A stretch of 64,000 nucleotides of DNA from a virus. Position numbers and translations under genes: made by a program. Within the stretch, counting starts at the first letter, position 1, and each line of letters begins with the position of its first letter. Below, piece after piece: positions 38,203 to 45,528 of the stretch. The notes under the pieces are model-generated. The model saw only the letters and a program-made list of their open reading frames with translations. It did not search any database and had not been told where the DNA came from. Location: positions 1 through 64,000 of the IMG/VR virus record IMGVR_UViG_3300036859_000312; one strand, written 5' to 3'.

Positions 38203-41200
38203 CCCGTATCCGGCATCTGCTGGCCGTTCAGGCCCTTGAGGAAGAAGCAACCGACCGAGTTTTGGCGGCGTTGCGTGACGTGATGAAAGACGTCACTGAC
38301 GTGATTAATCCGATCACAGCGGCCGCTGAGCCTCAGCCCTCGGCGGAGTCGTTTCTGTCGGCCGACGATCTGGCCCACATCCAGACCGGGTGGACGGCCG
38401 CTGTGGACGGCTCAGTGTTGCCCTGGTACCGCACGGTGTTCATCGCGGGGGCCGACGCTGCGACGGACCAGGTCGCGGCGATGCGTGAAATAGCGACCGA
38501 AATTATCGGTGACGGCGACCCGTTGCTGATCAATGAGGCAGCGACCCGCCATCTGGCGACGGCCAGGAACCGGTTCCTGTTGGTGGGGCAAGAGACCTGG
38601 GCTGCGGCCCGTAACGAGCTGCTGGCCGGGTTCGCTGAGGGGGAGGGGATCGACCCGATCCGCCGCCGTTTGCAAGACGTCGTGGACCTGTCCAAGGCGC
38701 AAGCCATAGCAATAGCCCGTACCGAGGTCATCTCGGCGTCGAACGCTGGAGCTATCACCCGGGTGCGGGCCATGGGTTCTGATGCCCCCAAGTTCAAGCA
38801 ATGGCTGGCCACTAACGACGCCCGCACACGGCCAAGCCATCGGGCGGCCAATAACACGGTGGTCCCTATCGACGCCAAGTTCGAGGTGGGCGACGCCCGG
38901 CTGGACTATCCGGGCGACCCGACCGGCCCTGACAGCGAGACGGTCAACTGTCGTTGCACCCCGATCTTCGTGGACGATCCCGGCAGCGACTCCGCCGGTC
39001 TCGACTTGGCCGACGAAGTGGCCTCGATAGTCGCGGCAGCCCACTGGACCGATCACCTGGCAGATCCGTGGCAGCTCGGCGTCCAGCTGGAGCGTGGCGG
39101 CGTGAACTTCGGCATCGCCAAGGGCGGAGTGCGAATGCCGGTATCGCAAGAGATATTGCAGACGGACTGCTGGCAGTTCGATTCTCCTCACAGCGTCACG
39201 TCCGATATGGAAGCAACGCCGGCAGGGGTCGACTACATGAACGCCCTGGCTGATGCAGCCGCGGTGCAGATCGATTCGACCACGGGAGAGACGCATACCG
39301 GCACGATGATCGCTCTGGTGCCGACCGATCCCGAGTCGTTGGCGGTCGACGGTGGCGAACCGGCCGATCAACTGCATGTGACGCTGTGGTTCCTGGGTGA
39401 GGTCGAAGCGATCCCTGCGGAGCTACAGACAGCGATCCTGTCGAACATCGGCGACGTCGCGACTCGCCTTCCGCCTGTGGATGCCCAGGTGTTCGGTGCC
39501 GCGGTATGGAACCCGACCGGCGACGCGCCGTGCTGTGTCCTGAGCGTCGGCGGGTCCGGCCTCGACCGGATCCGTGACCTGACCCTGTTCGCGGTTGTAG
39601 AAGCCGACGCCGGTCAGACCGACGGGTGGTTGATGCCGGACCAACACACTCCGTGGGCCGCCCACATGTGCGTCGCCTACACCGACGACCCGCCAGCTGT
39701 GATGCCCGACGCCCTATTGACTGTGGGCCCGCTGATGCTGGACACGATCCGGGTGGCGTTCGGCGGCGAGACGCACGACATCCTGCTAACCGGCGATACC
39801 GGGGACTTTTCAGAGGCCGAAATGGGGACCGAAATCGCTTCGGCCCAGGTCACGGGCCCCGATCTTGAGGACAATCAGGAGGCTGATATGCCGTACGGAA
39901 TCCGCCGAGGCGGCACCGACTGCCCCTTCGAGGTCTACAACAGCGACACAGACGAACGGGCGCCGGGCGGCTGTCACGCGACCCGTCAGGAAGCGCTCGA
40001 CCATCAGCAGGCATTGATGGTCAACGTGCCCGACGCCGCGGCTGCCGGTTACAGCGAAGGTGACTGCCCGCCTGGGCATCACATGATGCCGGACGGCGAG
40101 TGCATGCCGGACGGGGACATGGCTGTAACGGACGTGTTGCCGGCCCAGCCGGGTGAGCACTTCCATGCGATCATGCACACGCAGGGGCTGAGCACCGGAT
40201 TCCGGACGTTCAACGATCTGTCATGGCGTGAACCGCCGTTCGCGTATCACTGGCAGCGGTCCAGCTCTGCGCATGGCGGCATGCCCGAGACGTTTCAGGT
40301 GGGGCTCGTGAACCGGGTGATGCCCGATCCGGACAATCCCGAGGTGTTGCATGCGTGGGGTGTCCTCGACCTGAACGGCGACCTGGGCGCTGAGTACGCC
40401 CGCATGTTGGTCGACGGGTTCGCCCGTTGGGTGTCGATCGGACTGGATGAACAGCCCACCAGCGAAACGATCATCTGGCCTGAGGACAGCGACGGCAAAG
40501 AAGATGACTTCTCGAAGCTGTTCGATTCGCCGGATCAGGTCATCATCAACGGGGGCCGTATCGGTGAGCTGTGCGGCGTGTCGGTGCCGGCGCAGGACAA
40601 CGCCACGGTGGAGCCAACCGCGGAGCTGGTTGATCTAGTGTCTCGGGGGCAGCCAGGTGAGACCGTCGTGGCGGCGGCTGTGGCTGATGTCCCCCCGGCC
40701 GCCGCTGCGATGACCCCCGACTCTGAGTCCACCGATCACCTGGAGGCCACCGTGGACACCGTTGCTGACATCGTGCAGGGCCTGACGGCCGCAGCGCACC
40801 GCATCGAGATCCCGCATGTGCCGCCCCGCTGGTGGTTCGACGAACCGACAGACGTCGACATCGCAGGCGCCCTGTACGTCACCGATGAAGGCCGCATCTA
40901 TGGAGCTTTGGCCCCGTTGGGTGTCAATCATCGGGCGTTCTCGCAGGCGGGTCGTCGGCAGGAGGTCCCGTTCGGGAACGTCGACTACGGCCGGTTCATG
41001 GGTGCTGTCGCGTTGACGCAGACCGGTCGCATTCCGGCGGGCCCAGTGACGATGGACTGCGGGCACGCCAACAGGTTCCGTACCGATCACGACCAGGCGC
41101 CCGCCCATTACGACAACGCGTGCACGGTCGTCGCGAAGATCTGTGTTGGCGAGTCGAGAGAACGGGGCATCGTGTGGGCGGCCGGCGCTCTGGAACCCGC

Positions 41201-41540
41201 GGTGACAGTCGATCAGGTGTCACGCATGTTGGCATGCCGCCTGTCGGGGGATTGGCAGCCGCATTCGGATCGGGCGGGCTGGCAGGAACTGATCGCCGCG
41301 CTGCTCGTCCCTTCGCCCGGGTTCCCGATGGAACACGGCGGCGCTCGTGTCGACCTTGAGGAGGGCGTCCTGGTGGCCTCATCGGTGCCTGTGCGGGCTG
41401 TGGGGGCCAGTACCCGGCCGAGGCTACGTATCGACCGCAGAGCGGGCACAGTGGCCCGTGTAGTGCCGTTGACGGCCCGTGAACAGGTCGCCGCGATCGC
41501 GGATCGGGTTCGGGGTGAAGGCCACAAGGGCGGACACTGA
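38199..41540 (+). CDS. MuF / 2H-phosphoesterase / capsid maturation protease polyprotein
   Basis: A 1113-residue fusion. Residues ~1-260 are a MuF minor head domain (RTEVISASNAG, WLATNDARTRPSHR, VNCRCTPIF). Residues ~360-530 look like a 2H phosphoesterase (QLHVTLWFLGE; PWAAHMCVAYTDD). Residues ~564-620 are a short Cys-containing DUF-type domain. Residues ~650-810 (FHAIMHTQG... GRIGELCGVSVPAQDN) resemble prohead-protease-type repeats. Residues ~865-1080 (DEGRIYGALAPLGVNHR, MDCGHANRF, APAHYDNA, ACRLSGDWQPH) match a protease-like domain common in actinophage head operons. It is probably processed during head maturation. ATG overlaps the portal stop. Confidence 0.8.
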   Translation: MTRIRHLLAVQALEEEATDRVLAALRDVMKDVTDVINPITAAAEPQPSAESFLSADDLAHIQTGWTAAVDGSVLPWYRTVFIAGADAATDQVAAMREIATEIIGDGDPLLINEAATRHLATARNRFLLVGQETWAAARNELLAGFAEGEGIDPIRRRLQDVVDLSKAQAIAIARTEVISASNAGAITRVRAMGSDAPKFKQWLATNDARTRPSHRAANNTVVPIDAKFEVGDARLDYPGDPTGPDSETVNCRCTPIFVDDPGSDSAGLDLADEVASIVAAAHWTDHLADPWQLGVQLERGGVNFGIAKGGVRMPVSQEILQTDCWQFDSPHSVTSDMEATPAGVDYMNALADAAAVQIDSTTGETHTGTMIALVPTDPESLAVDGGEPADQLHVTLWFLGEVEAIPAELQTAILSNIGDVATRLPPVDAQVFGAAVWNPTGDAPCCVLSVGGSGLDRIRDLTLFAVVEADAGQTDGWLMPDQHTPWAAHMCVAYTDDPPAVMPDALLTVGPLMLDTIRVAFGGETHDILLTGDTGDFSEAEMGTEIASAQVTGPDLEDNQEADMPYGIRRGGTDCPFEVYNSDTDERAPGGCHATRQEALDHQQALMVNVPDAAAAGYSEGDCPPGHHMMPDGECMPDGDMAVTDVLPAQPGEHFHAIMHTQGLSTGFRTFNDLSWREPPFAYHWQRSSSAHGGMPETFQVGLVNRVMPDPDNPEVLHAWGVLDLNGDLGAEYARMLVDGFARWVSIGLDEQPTSETIIWPEDSDGKEDDFSKLFDSPDQVIINGGRIGELCGVSVPAQDNATVEPTAELVDLVSRGQPGETVVAAAVADVPPAAAAMTPDSESTDHLEATVDTVADIVQGLTAAAHRIEIPHVPPRWWFDEPTDVDIAGALYVTDEGRIYGALAPLGVNHRAFSQAGRRQEVPFGNVDYGRFMGAVALTQTGRIPAGPVTMDCGHANRFRTDHDQAPAHYDNACTVVAKICVGESRERGIVWAAGALEPAVTVDQVSRMLACRLSGDWQPHSDRAGWQELIAALLVPSPGFPMEHGGARVDLEEGVLVASSVPVRAVGASTRPRLRIDRRAGTVARVVPLTAREQVAAIADRVRGEGHKGGH

Positions 41541-41752
41541 TGGGCTGCAACTGTGGTGGCCGTCAGGCGCCTGCTGTCCCGTTGACATCGGGCGACTTCG
41601 AGCAGGGCGCGACGGCCGGCATGCCCCGGTTCAAGGTGATCCGCGACGAGATCGATCCGGCCACGGGCGAGCCCATCGTCGACCTGTTCGAGACGCACCG
41701 GGCTGCACGGCTCGCCCAAACCGAAGGCGGCGGCAAGCTCCGCATCGTCTGA
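41540..41752 (+). CDS. MGCNCGG small protein (DUF7196-type)
   Basis: A 70-residue protein starting MGCNCGGR, a hallmark of a small family found in actinophage head operons. The rest is beta-rich (FKVIRDEIDPATGEPIVDLFETHRAARLAQ). Start shares a base with the polyprotein stop. Function unknown; head-associated by position. Confidence 0.75.
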   Translation: MGCNCGGRQAPAVPLTSGDFEQGATAGMPRFKVIRDEIDPATGEPIVDLFETHRAARLAQTEGGGKLRIV

Positions 41753-41774
41753 TCTACATGGAAGGTAGGTAGCG

Positions 41775-42857
41775 GTGGGCTGCTGCGAGGGGACTCCCCC
41801 GACTTCACCCAACTTCGATCAGTTGCAGGATGTCCTGGCTCGGCAGGTGATTGAACACAACTGGGCCCGTGACGGTTGGGCCGATTTCACACCGGTTGTG
41901 ATCACAGCTGACGGCGCCCAGTCGTTCAGCACGATCGTGACGGGTGTGGGCGGCAACACGTCGGGTATCGGCGCGGCGGTCAGCACGATCCCGGGTAACG
42001 CCAGTCTGCGAATCGCCTACCTGCGCAACGGCACTAACTGGCGTGACGGCGAGGTCCGATCAACGATCTGGGGGCCGCTGACACCCTGGAACGGCACCAA
42101 CGCCCAACAGGGCCATCTGCATCGTGTCCGCAAGATCAACGCCACCACCTACGAAGGCATCGCCCTTTGGACGTCGATCGTGTTCGGCGGGGACTACTCG
42201 TTCCTGCATGTGGCGTCGGTCCAGTTCGATGGCACGACCCTCAATTTCAACGGCGCCGCTGGCGGCCTGTTCGATGCGTTGGACTCGGGGTGGATCCATC
42301 GAGGCGTCCGTGTCATGGGACACCGTCGGTTCAATTTCATTGACTGGATCAACGAATACACGATCGGCCAACCTCATTATGCCCGCTACTGGCTGCCCGG
42401 GACGCACATCGCGGTCACGTCACTGTCGGACGCGACGTTCAACGAGGCGGACATCGCGCTGAACACGTTCGACACGAATGGCAGCATCATCACCGTCAAG
42501 GAACCCACCACCTTGTCGGCTGTCTCATACGCGGTGGATGGCACCGGGGGTATCGCCCCAATCGGTGAAGATCTTCAGAAGAAGTGGTGTCCATTCACGA
42601 TGGCTACCCGGGTGATCGGCGGCACGGCAGGATCGGTCACGGTCGAAGCGAAACGCTGGCGGCTAGGCGACCCAGAACCCGACTGGGGTGAGGCCCGAGT
42701 GCGACGTGGGCCGGTGCTATCGGGCGGGAGTATCTCGTCGGTGGCGCTCGGGCCCGGTCTGCACGGCCTATGGGGCGCCCATTTCAACGGCGGCTCGGCG
42801 GGCGGCTGGGGCGACCTCCAGTTTCGTTGCGTGACTGCGGGCGGCTGCGCCACCTGA
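41775..42857 (+). CDS. Structural protein, possibly capsid decoration or head fibre
   Basis: A 360-residue beta-rich protein starting MGCCEGTPP, lying between the protease and capsid genes. Repeating beta strands (FTPVVITADGAQSFSTIVTGVGG... SLRIAYLRNGTNWRDG... HLHRVRKINATTYEGIALW) resemble jelly-roll or laminin-G-like folds. GTG start with GGTAGG upstream. A virion role is inferred from context. Confidence 0.6.
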   Translation: MGCCEGTPPTSPNFDQLQDVLARQVIEHNWARDGWADFTPVVITADGAQSFSTIVTGVGGNTSGIGAAVSTIPGNASLRIAYLRNGTNWRDGEVRSTIWGPLTPWNGTNAQQGHLHRVRKINATTYEGIALWTSIVFGGDYSFLHVASVQFDGTTLNFNGAAGGLFDALDSGWIHRGVRVMGHRRFNFIDWINEYTIGQPHYARYWLPGTHIAVTSLSDATFNEADIALNTFDTNGSIITVKEPTTLSAVSYAVDGTGGIAPIGEDLQKKWCPFTMATRVIGGTAGSVTVEAKRWRLGDPEPDWGEARVRRGPVLSGGSISSVALGPGLHGLWGAHFNGGSAGGWGDLQFRCVTAGGCAT

Positions 42858-42861
42858 CAGC

Positions 42862-42871
42862 CGGGTAACGT
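42862..42871 (+). promoter_or_regulatory. Promoter CCGGG-TAACGT
   Basis: -10 TAACGT (42866-42871) with a reduced CCGGG upstream part. The GTG at 42879 follows after exactly seven bases, fitting the leaderless pattern. Confidence 0.55.
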
Positions 42872-42878
42872 CTCCTCT

Positions 42879-43370
42879 GTGGCCGTGAACGTCGATTTCG
42901 GTGATGTGGTCCTCTCGGTCGGCCTGACGGTCAAGGGCCGGCAGCGTCACAGGTTCGGACTCAGGGTTGGGGTACCGTTCCCGACGACTCCAGAAGACAG
43001 GGTGATCAAGGGCCCGCCCTACCTGTCTCAACCAGGAAGGATCAGCTTCGCTATGGATCTCGCCGCTGACATGCAAGTCACGCTTTCGGGCAACTGGACT
43101 GACGAGGTAGGCAACCCGGTACCCGCTCCGGCTGACGCTGTTGTCGTCTACGCGAACGACAACCCGACCGTGATCAACCTCACCGACAACGGCGACGGGA
43201 CCGGTGTGGCCGCGGCTGTCGGTCCGCTCGGTACCGCCAACATCCACGGCGATGCCACTTCTGGTGGCGTGACGCTGTCGGCCGATCTTCAGATCGTCGT
43301 TGTCGCCGGTCTCGGCGAGCGGTTCGAGATCGTCGCTGGCGAACCGACCGAGGTCACCCCGGACGTCTGA
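42879..43370 (+). CDS. Ig-like structural protein
   Basis: A 163-residue protein. The C-terminal ~105 residues (DLAADMQVTLSGNWTDEVGNPVPAPADAVVVYANDNP... VVVAGLGERFEIVAGEPTEV) look like a bacterial Ig-like domain often found on capsid or tail surfaces. An internal ATG (43053) with AGGAAGGA upstream could be the start of the short form; the GTG at 42879 fits the upstream promoter. It is convergent with the leftward cassette and overlaps it by 17 bases. Confidence 0.6.
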   Translation: MAVNVDFGDVVLSVGLTVKGRQRHRFGLRVGVPFPTTPEDRVIKGPPYLSQPGRISFAMDLAADMQVTLSGNWTDEVGNPVPAPADAVVVYANDNPTVINLTDNGDGTGVAAAVGPLGTANIHGDATSGGVTLSADLQIVVVAGLGERFEIVAGEPTEVTPDV

Positions 43371-43569
43371 TCCGGGCTGCTACTCGGTGTAGCCAGTCGT
43401 GGAATGCGGGGGTGCCCTCGGTCGAGGCCAGGGCACCCTGCACGAACTCCCCCAGGGTTATGGCATGCCCGGCTGTCTGCTGGTCACGCAGGTACACCAC
43501 CTGAACCCGGGTGTTCGTCGCGTAGGAATCTTCGTACTGACCGGCGTGGTTGTAATTGACGCCCCTCAT
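43354..43569 (-). CDS. Hypothetical protein, end of reverse cassette
   Basis: A 71-residue protein (MRGVNYNHAGQYEDSYATNTRVQVVYLRDQQTAGHAITLGEFVQGAL...) with a helical C-terminus. ATG overlaps the stop of the tiny gene before it. Function unknown. Confidence 0.6.
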   Translation of the reverse strand: MRGVNYNHAGQYEDSYATNTRVQVVYLRDQQTAGHAITLGEFVQGALASTEGTPAFHDWLHRVAARIRRPG

Positions 43570-43664
43570 GCGACCCTGGGGCCGCGATTACCGAGGTGAC
43601 GCAGGGCTCGGAGCGCCTGTTCTTCTTCGCTGTCTTCGCCGTAGATGACGCAGTCGCTACACAT
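43566..43664 (-). CDS. 32-residue CxxC protein
   Basis: MCSDCVIYGEDSEEEQALRAL..., with CSDC at the N-terminus and an acidic helix. ATGA overlap downstream and an eight-base overlap upstream support translation. Function unknown. Confidence 0.5.
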   Translation of the reverse strand: MCSDCVIYGEDSEEEQALRALRHLGNRGPRVA

Positions 43665-43935
43665 CGCCGCGTAGCTCCTTGGCTCGCTTGTGCGGACAGA
43701 TGCCCTCCTCTAACCAGCCGTGGGTTTGGCAATAGCCGTGATGGTCGTACCGGCAATCGTCAGGATCAGTGAGATCGTGCAAGATGGCGTCGCGGCGGTC
43801 GATCTCGGCGAACAGCACGCTGACATCGCGGAAGTGGGCGACGAGCCCGCCATCGCCTTCGAGGGAAGCTACGAGACGGACCCGTGTGCCCATGCGCTCG
43901 TGCCACTGGCGGATGCGGGCCAGGTCGTCGCTCAT
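43657..43935 (-). CDS. Hypothetical protein with His/Cys cluster
   Basis: A 92-residue protein. N-terminal helix (DDLARIRQWHERMGTRVRLVASLEG), then DPDDCRYDHHGYCQTHGWLEEGICPH, a probable zinc cluster. Start overlaps the 351-residue gene's stop (ATGA). Function unknown. Confidence 0.6.
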   Translation of the reverse strand: MSDDLARIRQWHERMGTRVRLVASLEGDGGLVAHFRDVSVLFAEIDRRDAILHDLTDPDDCRYDHHGYCQTHGWLEEGICPHKRAKELRGDV

Positions 43936-44987
43936 CGGGCCAACCTGTAGACGCGGTCTTTCTTGACCAGGGGTGCCCAGTCGGGGCCCTTGATGCAGCC
44001 TGCCACTGGCACCTTCCTCTCCTGTGGGGTGCCCCGGTACAGGGTCCGGTCGTGGGCTTTGGAGTGCCAACGGTGCGTCCACTGGGGCTTCGGTCGGGTG
44101 GTCCGTTCGGTGCCGTCCTTGGCGGTCTTGCGGATCATGCGCAGGTTGCAGACGACGATCTCGGGCAGATCGGTGATCTCCCGGGCACGCATGGCCCGCC
44201 GAATGGTGGGCCTGTCCAGATGCGGGCGGGTGACGTCGACCTGTTCGTTCAGGGTGGCGAACATGGCCAGCCAGAACCGCCGTTCCCACGCGCCGGCCCG
44301 GGTGAGCACGAACGAATCTTCGCGTTGGGCGGGATCCCAGCTGAGCCCGTAACGCCAGCCGCTGGAATAGACCGGCAGCGGCGCCCGGATGTCGTAGGTG
44401 CCCAGGTGTTCGCCGACGCCTCGCAGGTATTCGGCGCTCAGATGCACGAGAGGTTCTGAGCAGATCTGGAGATAGCCGATGCCGCGGTGTATGAGCCGAT
44501 CGCCGGATCTGGCGATGTCGGTTTCGCCTTCGTCTTCGGCTGTATCGTCCTGGTTCTTGCGGAGTACATAATCGGCAGATTCGGGTGTGTCGCCTGTGTA
44601 GACGTCGCCGGCCTGTAGCCATGCGCCCATATCGAATTCGCAGACAGCACGTCGGGGGTCGTCGTCGTCAAGTTCATCAGTGGGAACCGGCACGGGTCGG
44701 GGCAGCACTAGGAACCCGGCAGGGAACGGCAGCATGCTGCGTTGTAGGGGTTCACCGAAGGGGACGTGTTCGAGGCGTTCGAGCACGAAGTCGAGCAGGT
44801 CGTGAGTGACGGTGATGGTGACGGCCTGGTTCAAGGCGAGGGCTATTGCCGGCTGGAAGTCGTTCATCTCCGCAAACGGGAACTGTTCTGCTCGGAGGGC
44901 CCGAACTAGGGCGACATGCGCATCGAGAGCCGCCAGGGGGTCGACTTCGTCAGCGAACTGCTCGATGGGCCACCAGGACTCTGTCAT
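43932..44987 (-). CDS. Conserved actinobacterial mobile-element protein
   Basis: A 351-residue protein. The N-terminal two thirds are an unrecognised alpha/beta region. The C-terminal ~75 residues (VVCNLRMIRKT...PQWTHRWHSKAHDRTLYRG... IKGPDWAPLVKKDRVYRLAR) match a motif (W..RW...KGP..PLV..DRVY.L.R). I know this motif from uncharacterised proteins on actinobacterial plasmids, ICEs and phages. It is the main gene of a leftward cassette placed inside the head module, so it is a candidate moron. Function unknown. Confidence 0.65.
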   Translation of the reverse strand: MTESWWPIEQFADEVDPLAALDAHVALVRALRAEQFPFAEMNDFQPAIALALNQAVTITVTHDLLDFVLERLEHVPFGEPLQRSMLPFPAGFLVLPRPVPVPTDELDDDDPRRAVCEFDMGAWLQAGDVYTGDTPESADYVLRKNQDDTAEDEGETDIARSGDRLIHRGIGYLQICSEPLVHLSAEYLRGVGEHLGTYDIRAPLPVYSSGWRYGLSWDPAQREDSFVLTRAGAWERRFWLAMFATLNEQVDVTRPHLDRPTIRRAMRAREITDLPEIVVCNLRMIRKTAKDGTERTTRPKPQWTHRWHSKAHDRTLYRGTPQERKVPVAGCIKGPDWAPLVKKDRVYRLAR

Positions 44988-45328
44988 TGGACGGCCTCGA
45001 TGTGCGCAACGAATCCGTATCGGTAGGCGAGGCCATGAGCATGTGAGGGCCGCATCTGTCGGGTGTCGAGTTGGATGCGGTGCGTCTGGCGCTCAGCGTT
45101 GTCGCTGCCGCATCGTTCCTGGGCGCTGGTGTGTGCCACGTAGGCGGCGCCCAGGTCGGACACCAGGGAACCGATGTCGGGTGAGAGGCAGTGTTGGTAG
45201 CCGCCGAAGTCTCGGGCGACTAGCACAGTGATGTGCCGTCCGCAGATGCAGCCGGTGCAGTCGTCCGGCCAGGTGCATTGCCGACGGGTATGGGTGAACT
45301 GGCCGCAAGTACAGGGTGTTGGTGCCAT
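44984..45328 (-). CDS. Cys-rich first gene of reverse cassette
   Basis: A 114-residue protein with CTCGQFTHTRRQCTWPDDCTGCICG at the N-terminus, a likely zinc-binding module. The ATG is preceded by CCCGTGGAAAGGA, the same start-associated box used at 24134, 25121 and 26457. ATGA overlap with the next gene. Function unknown. Confidence 0.65.
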   Translation of the reverse strand: MAPTPCTCGQFTHTRRQCTWPDDCTGCICGRHITVLVARDFGGYQHCLSPDIGSLVSDLGAAYVAHTSAQERCGSDNAERQTHRIQLDTRQMRPSHAHGLAYRYGFVAHIEAVQ

Positions 45329-45337
45329 GGCCCGATC

Positions 45338-45382
45338 CTTTCCACGGGATAATCCCCCACCAGTGTAACCCCGGTAACGGGC
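45338..45382 (-). promoter_or_regulatory. Leftward promoter and start-associated box, copy D
   Basis: The minus strand reads GTTACCGGGGT-TACACT, a CCGGGG variant of the phage box with TACACT as -10. TTATCCCGTGGAAAGGA follows, matching the leader boxes at 24-26 kb. It drives the 45328-43354 cassette, divergent from the capsid promoter. Confidence 0.6.
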
Positions 45383-45388
45383 GTGCGC

Positions 45389-45510
45389 GTGACAGATTGG
45401 TCTGTCTGAGGCATACTCGATGCCGTTCCCGCTGGGCTGGCGTAGCCGTCCCGGGAGATAGCTCGACCTGGTCGAGTCGCTTACTTGAAGCACGCGCACT
45501 CCTGGGTGCG
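45389..45510 (+). promoter_or_regulatory. Capsid-gene promoter with tandem leader hairpins
   Basis: GTGACA (45389-45394), a 17-base spacer and CATACT (45412-45417) form a conventional -35/-10 pair. The leader holds CTCGAC-ctg-GTCGAG (45462-45476) and CGCAC-tcctgg-GTGCG (45495-45510), then GAGAGGAA before ATG 45529. The leader hairpins may stabilise capsid mRNA. Confidence 0.55.
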
Positions 45511-45528
45511 TTGTCGAGAGGAACCGAC

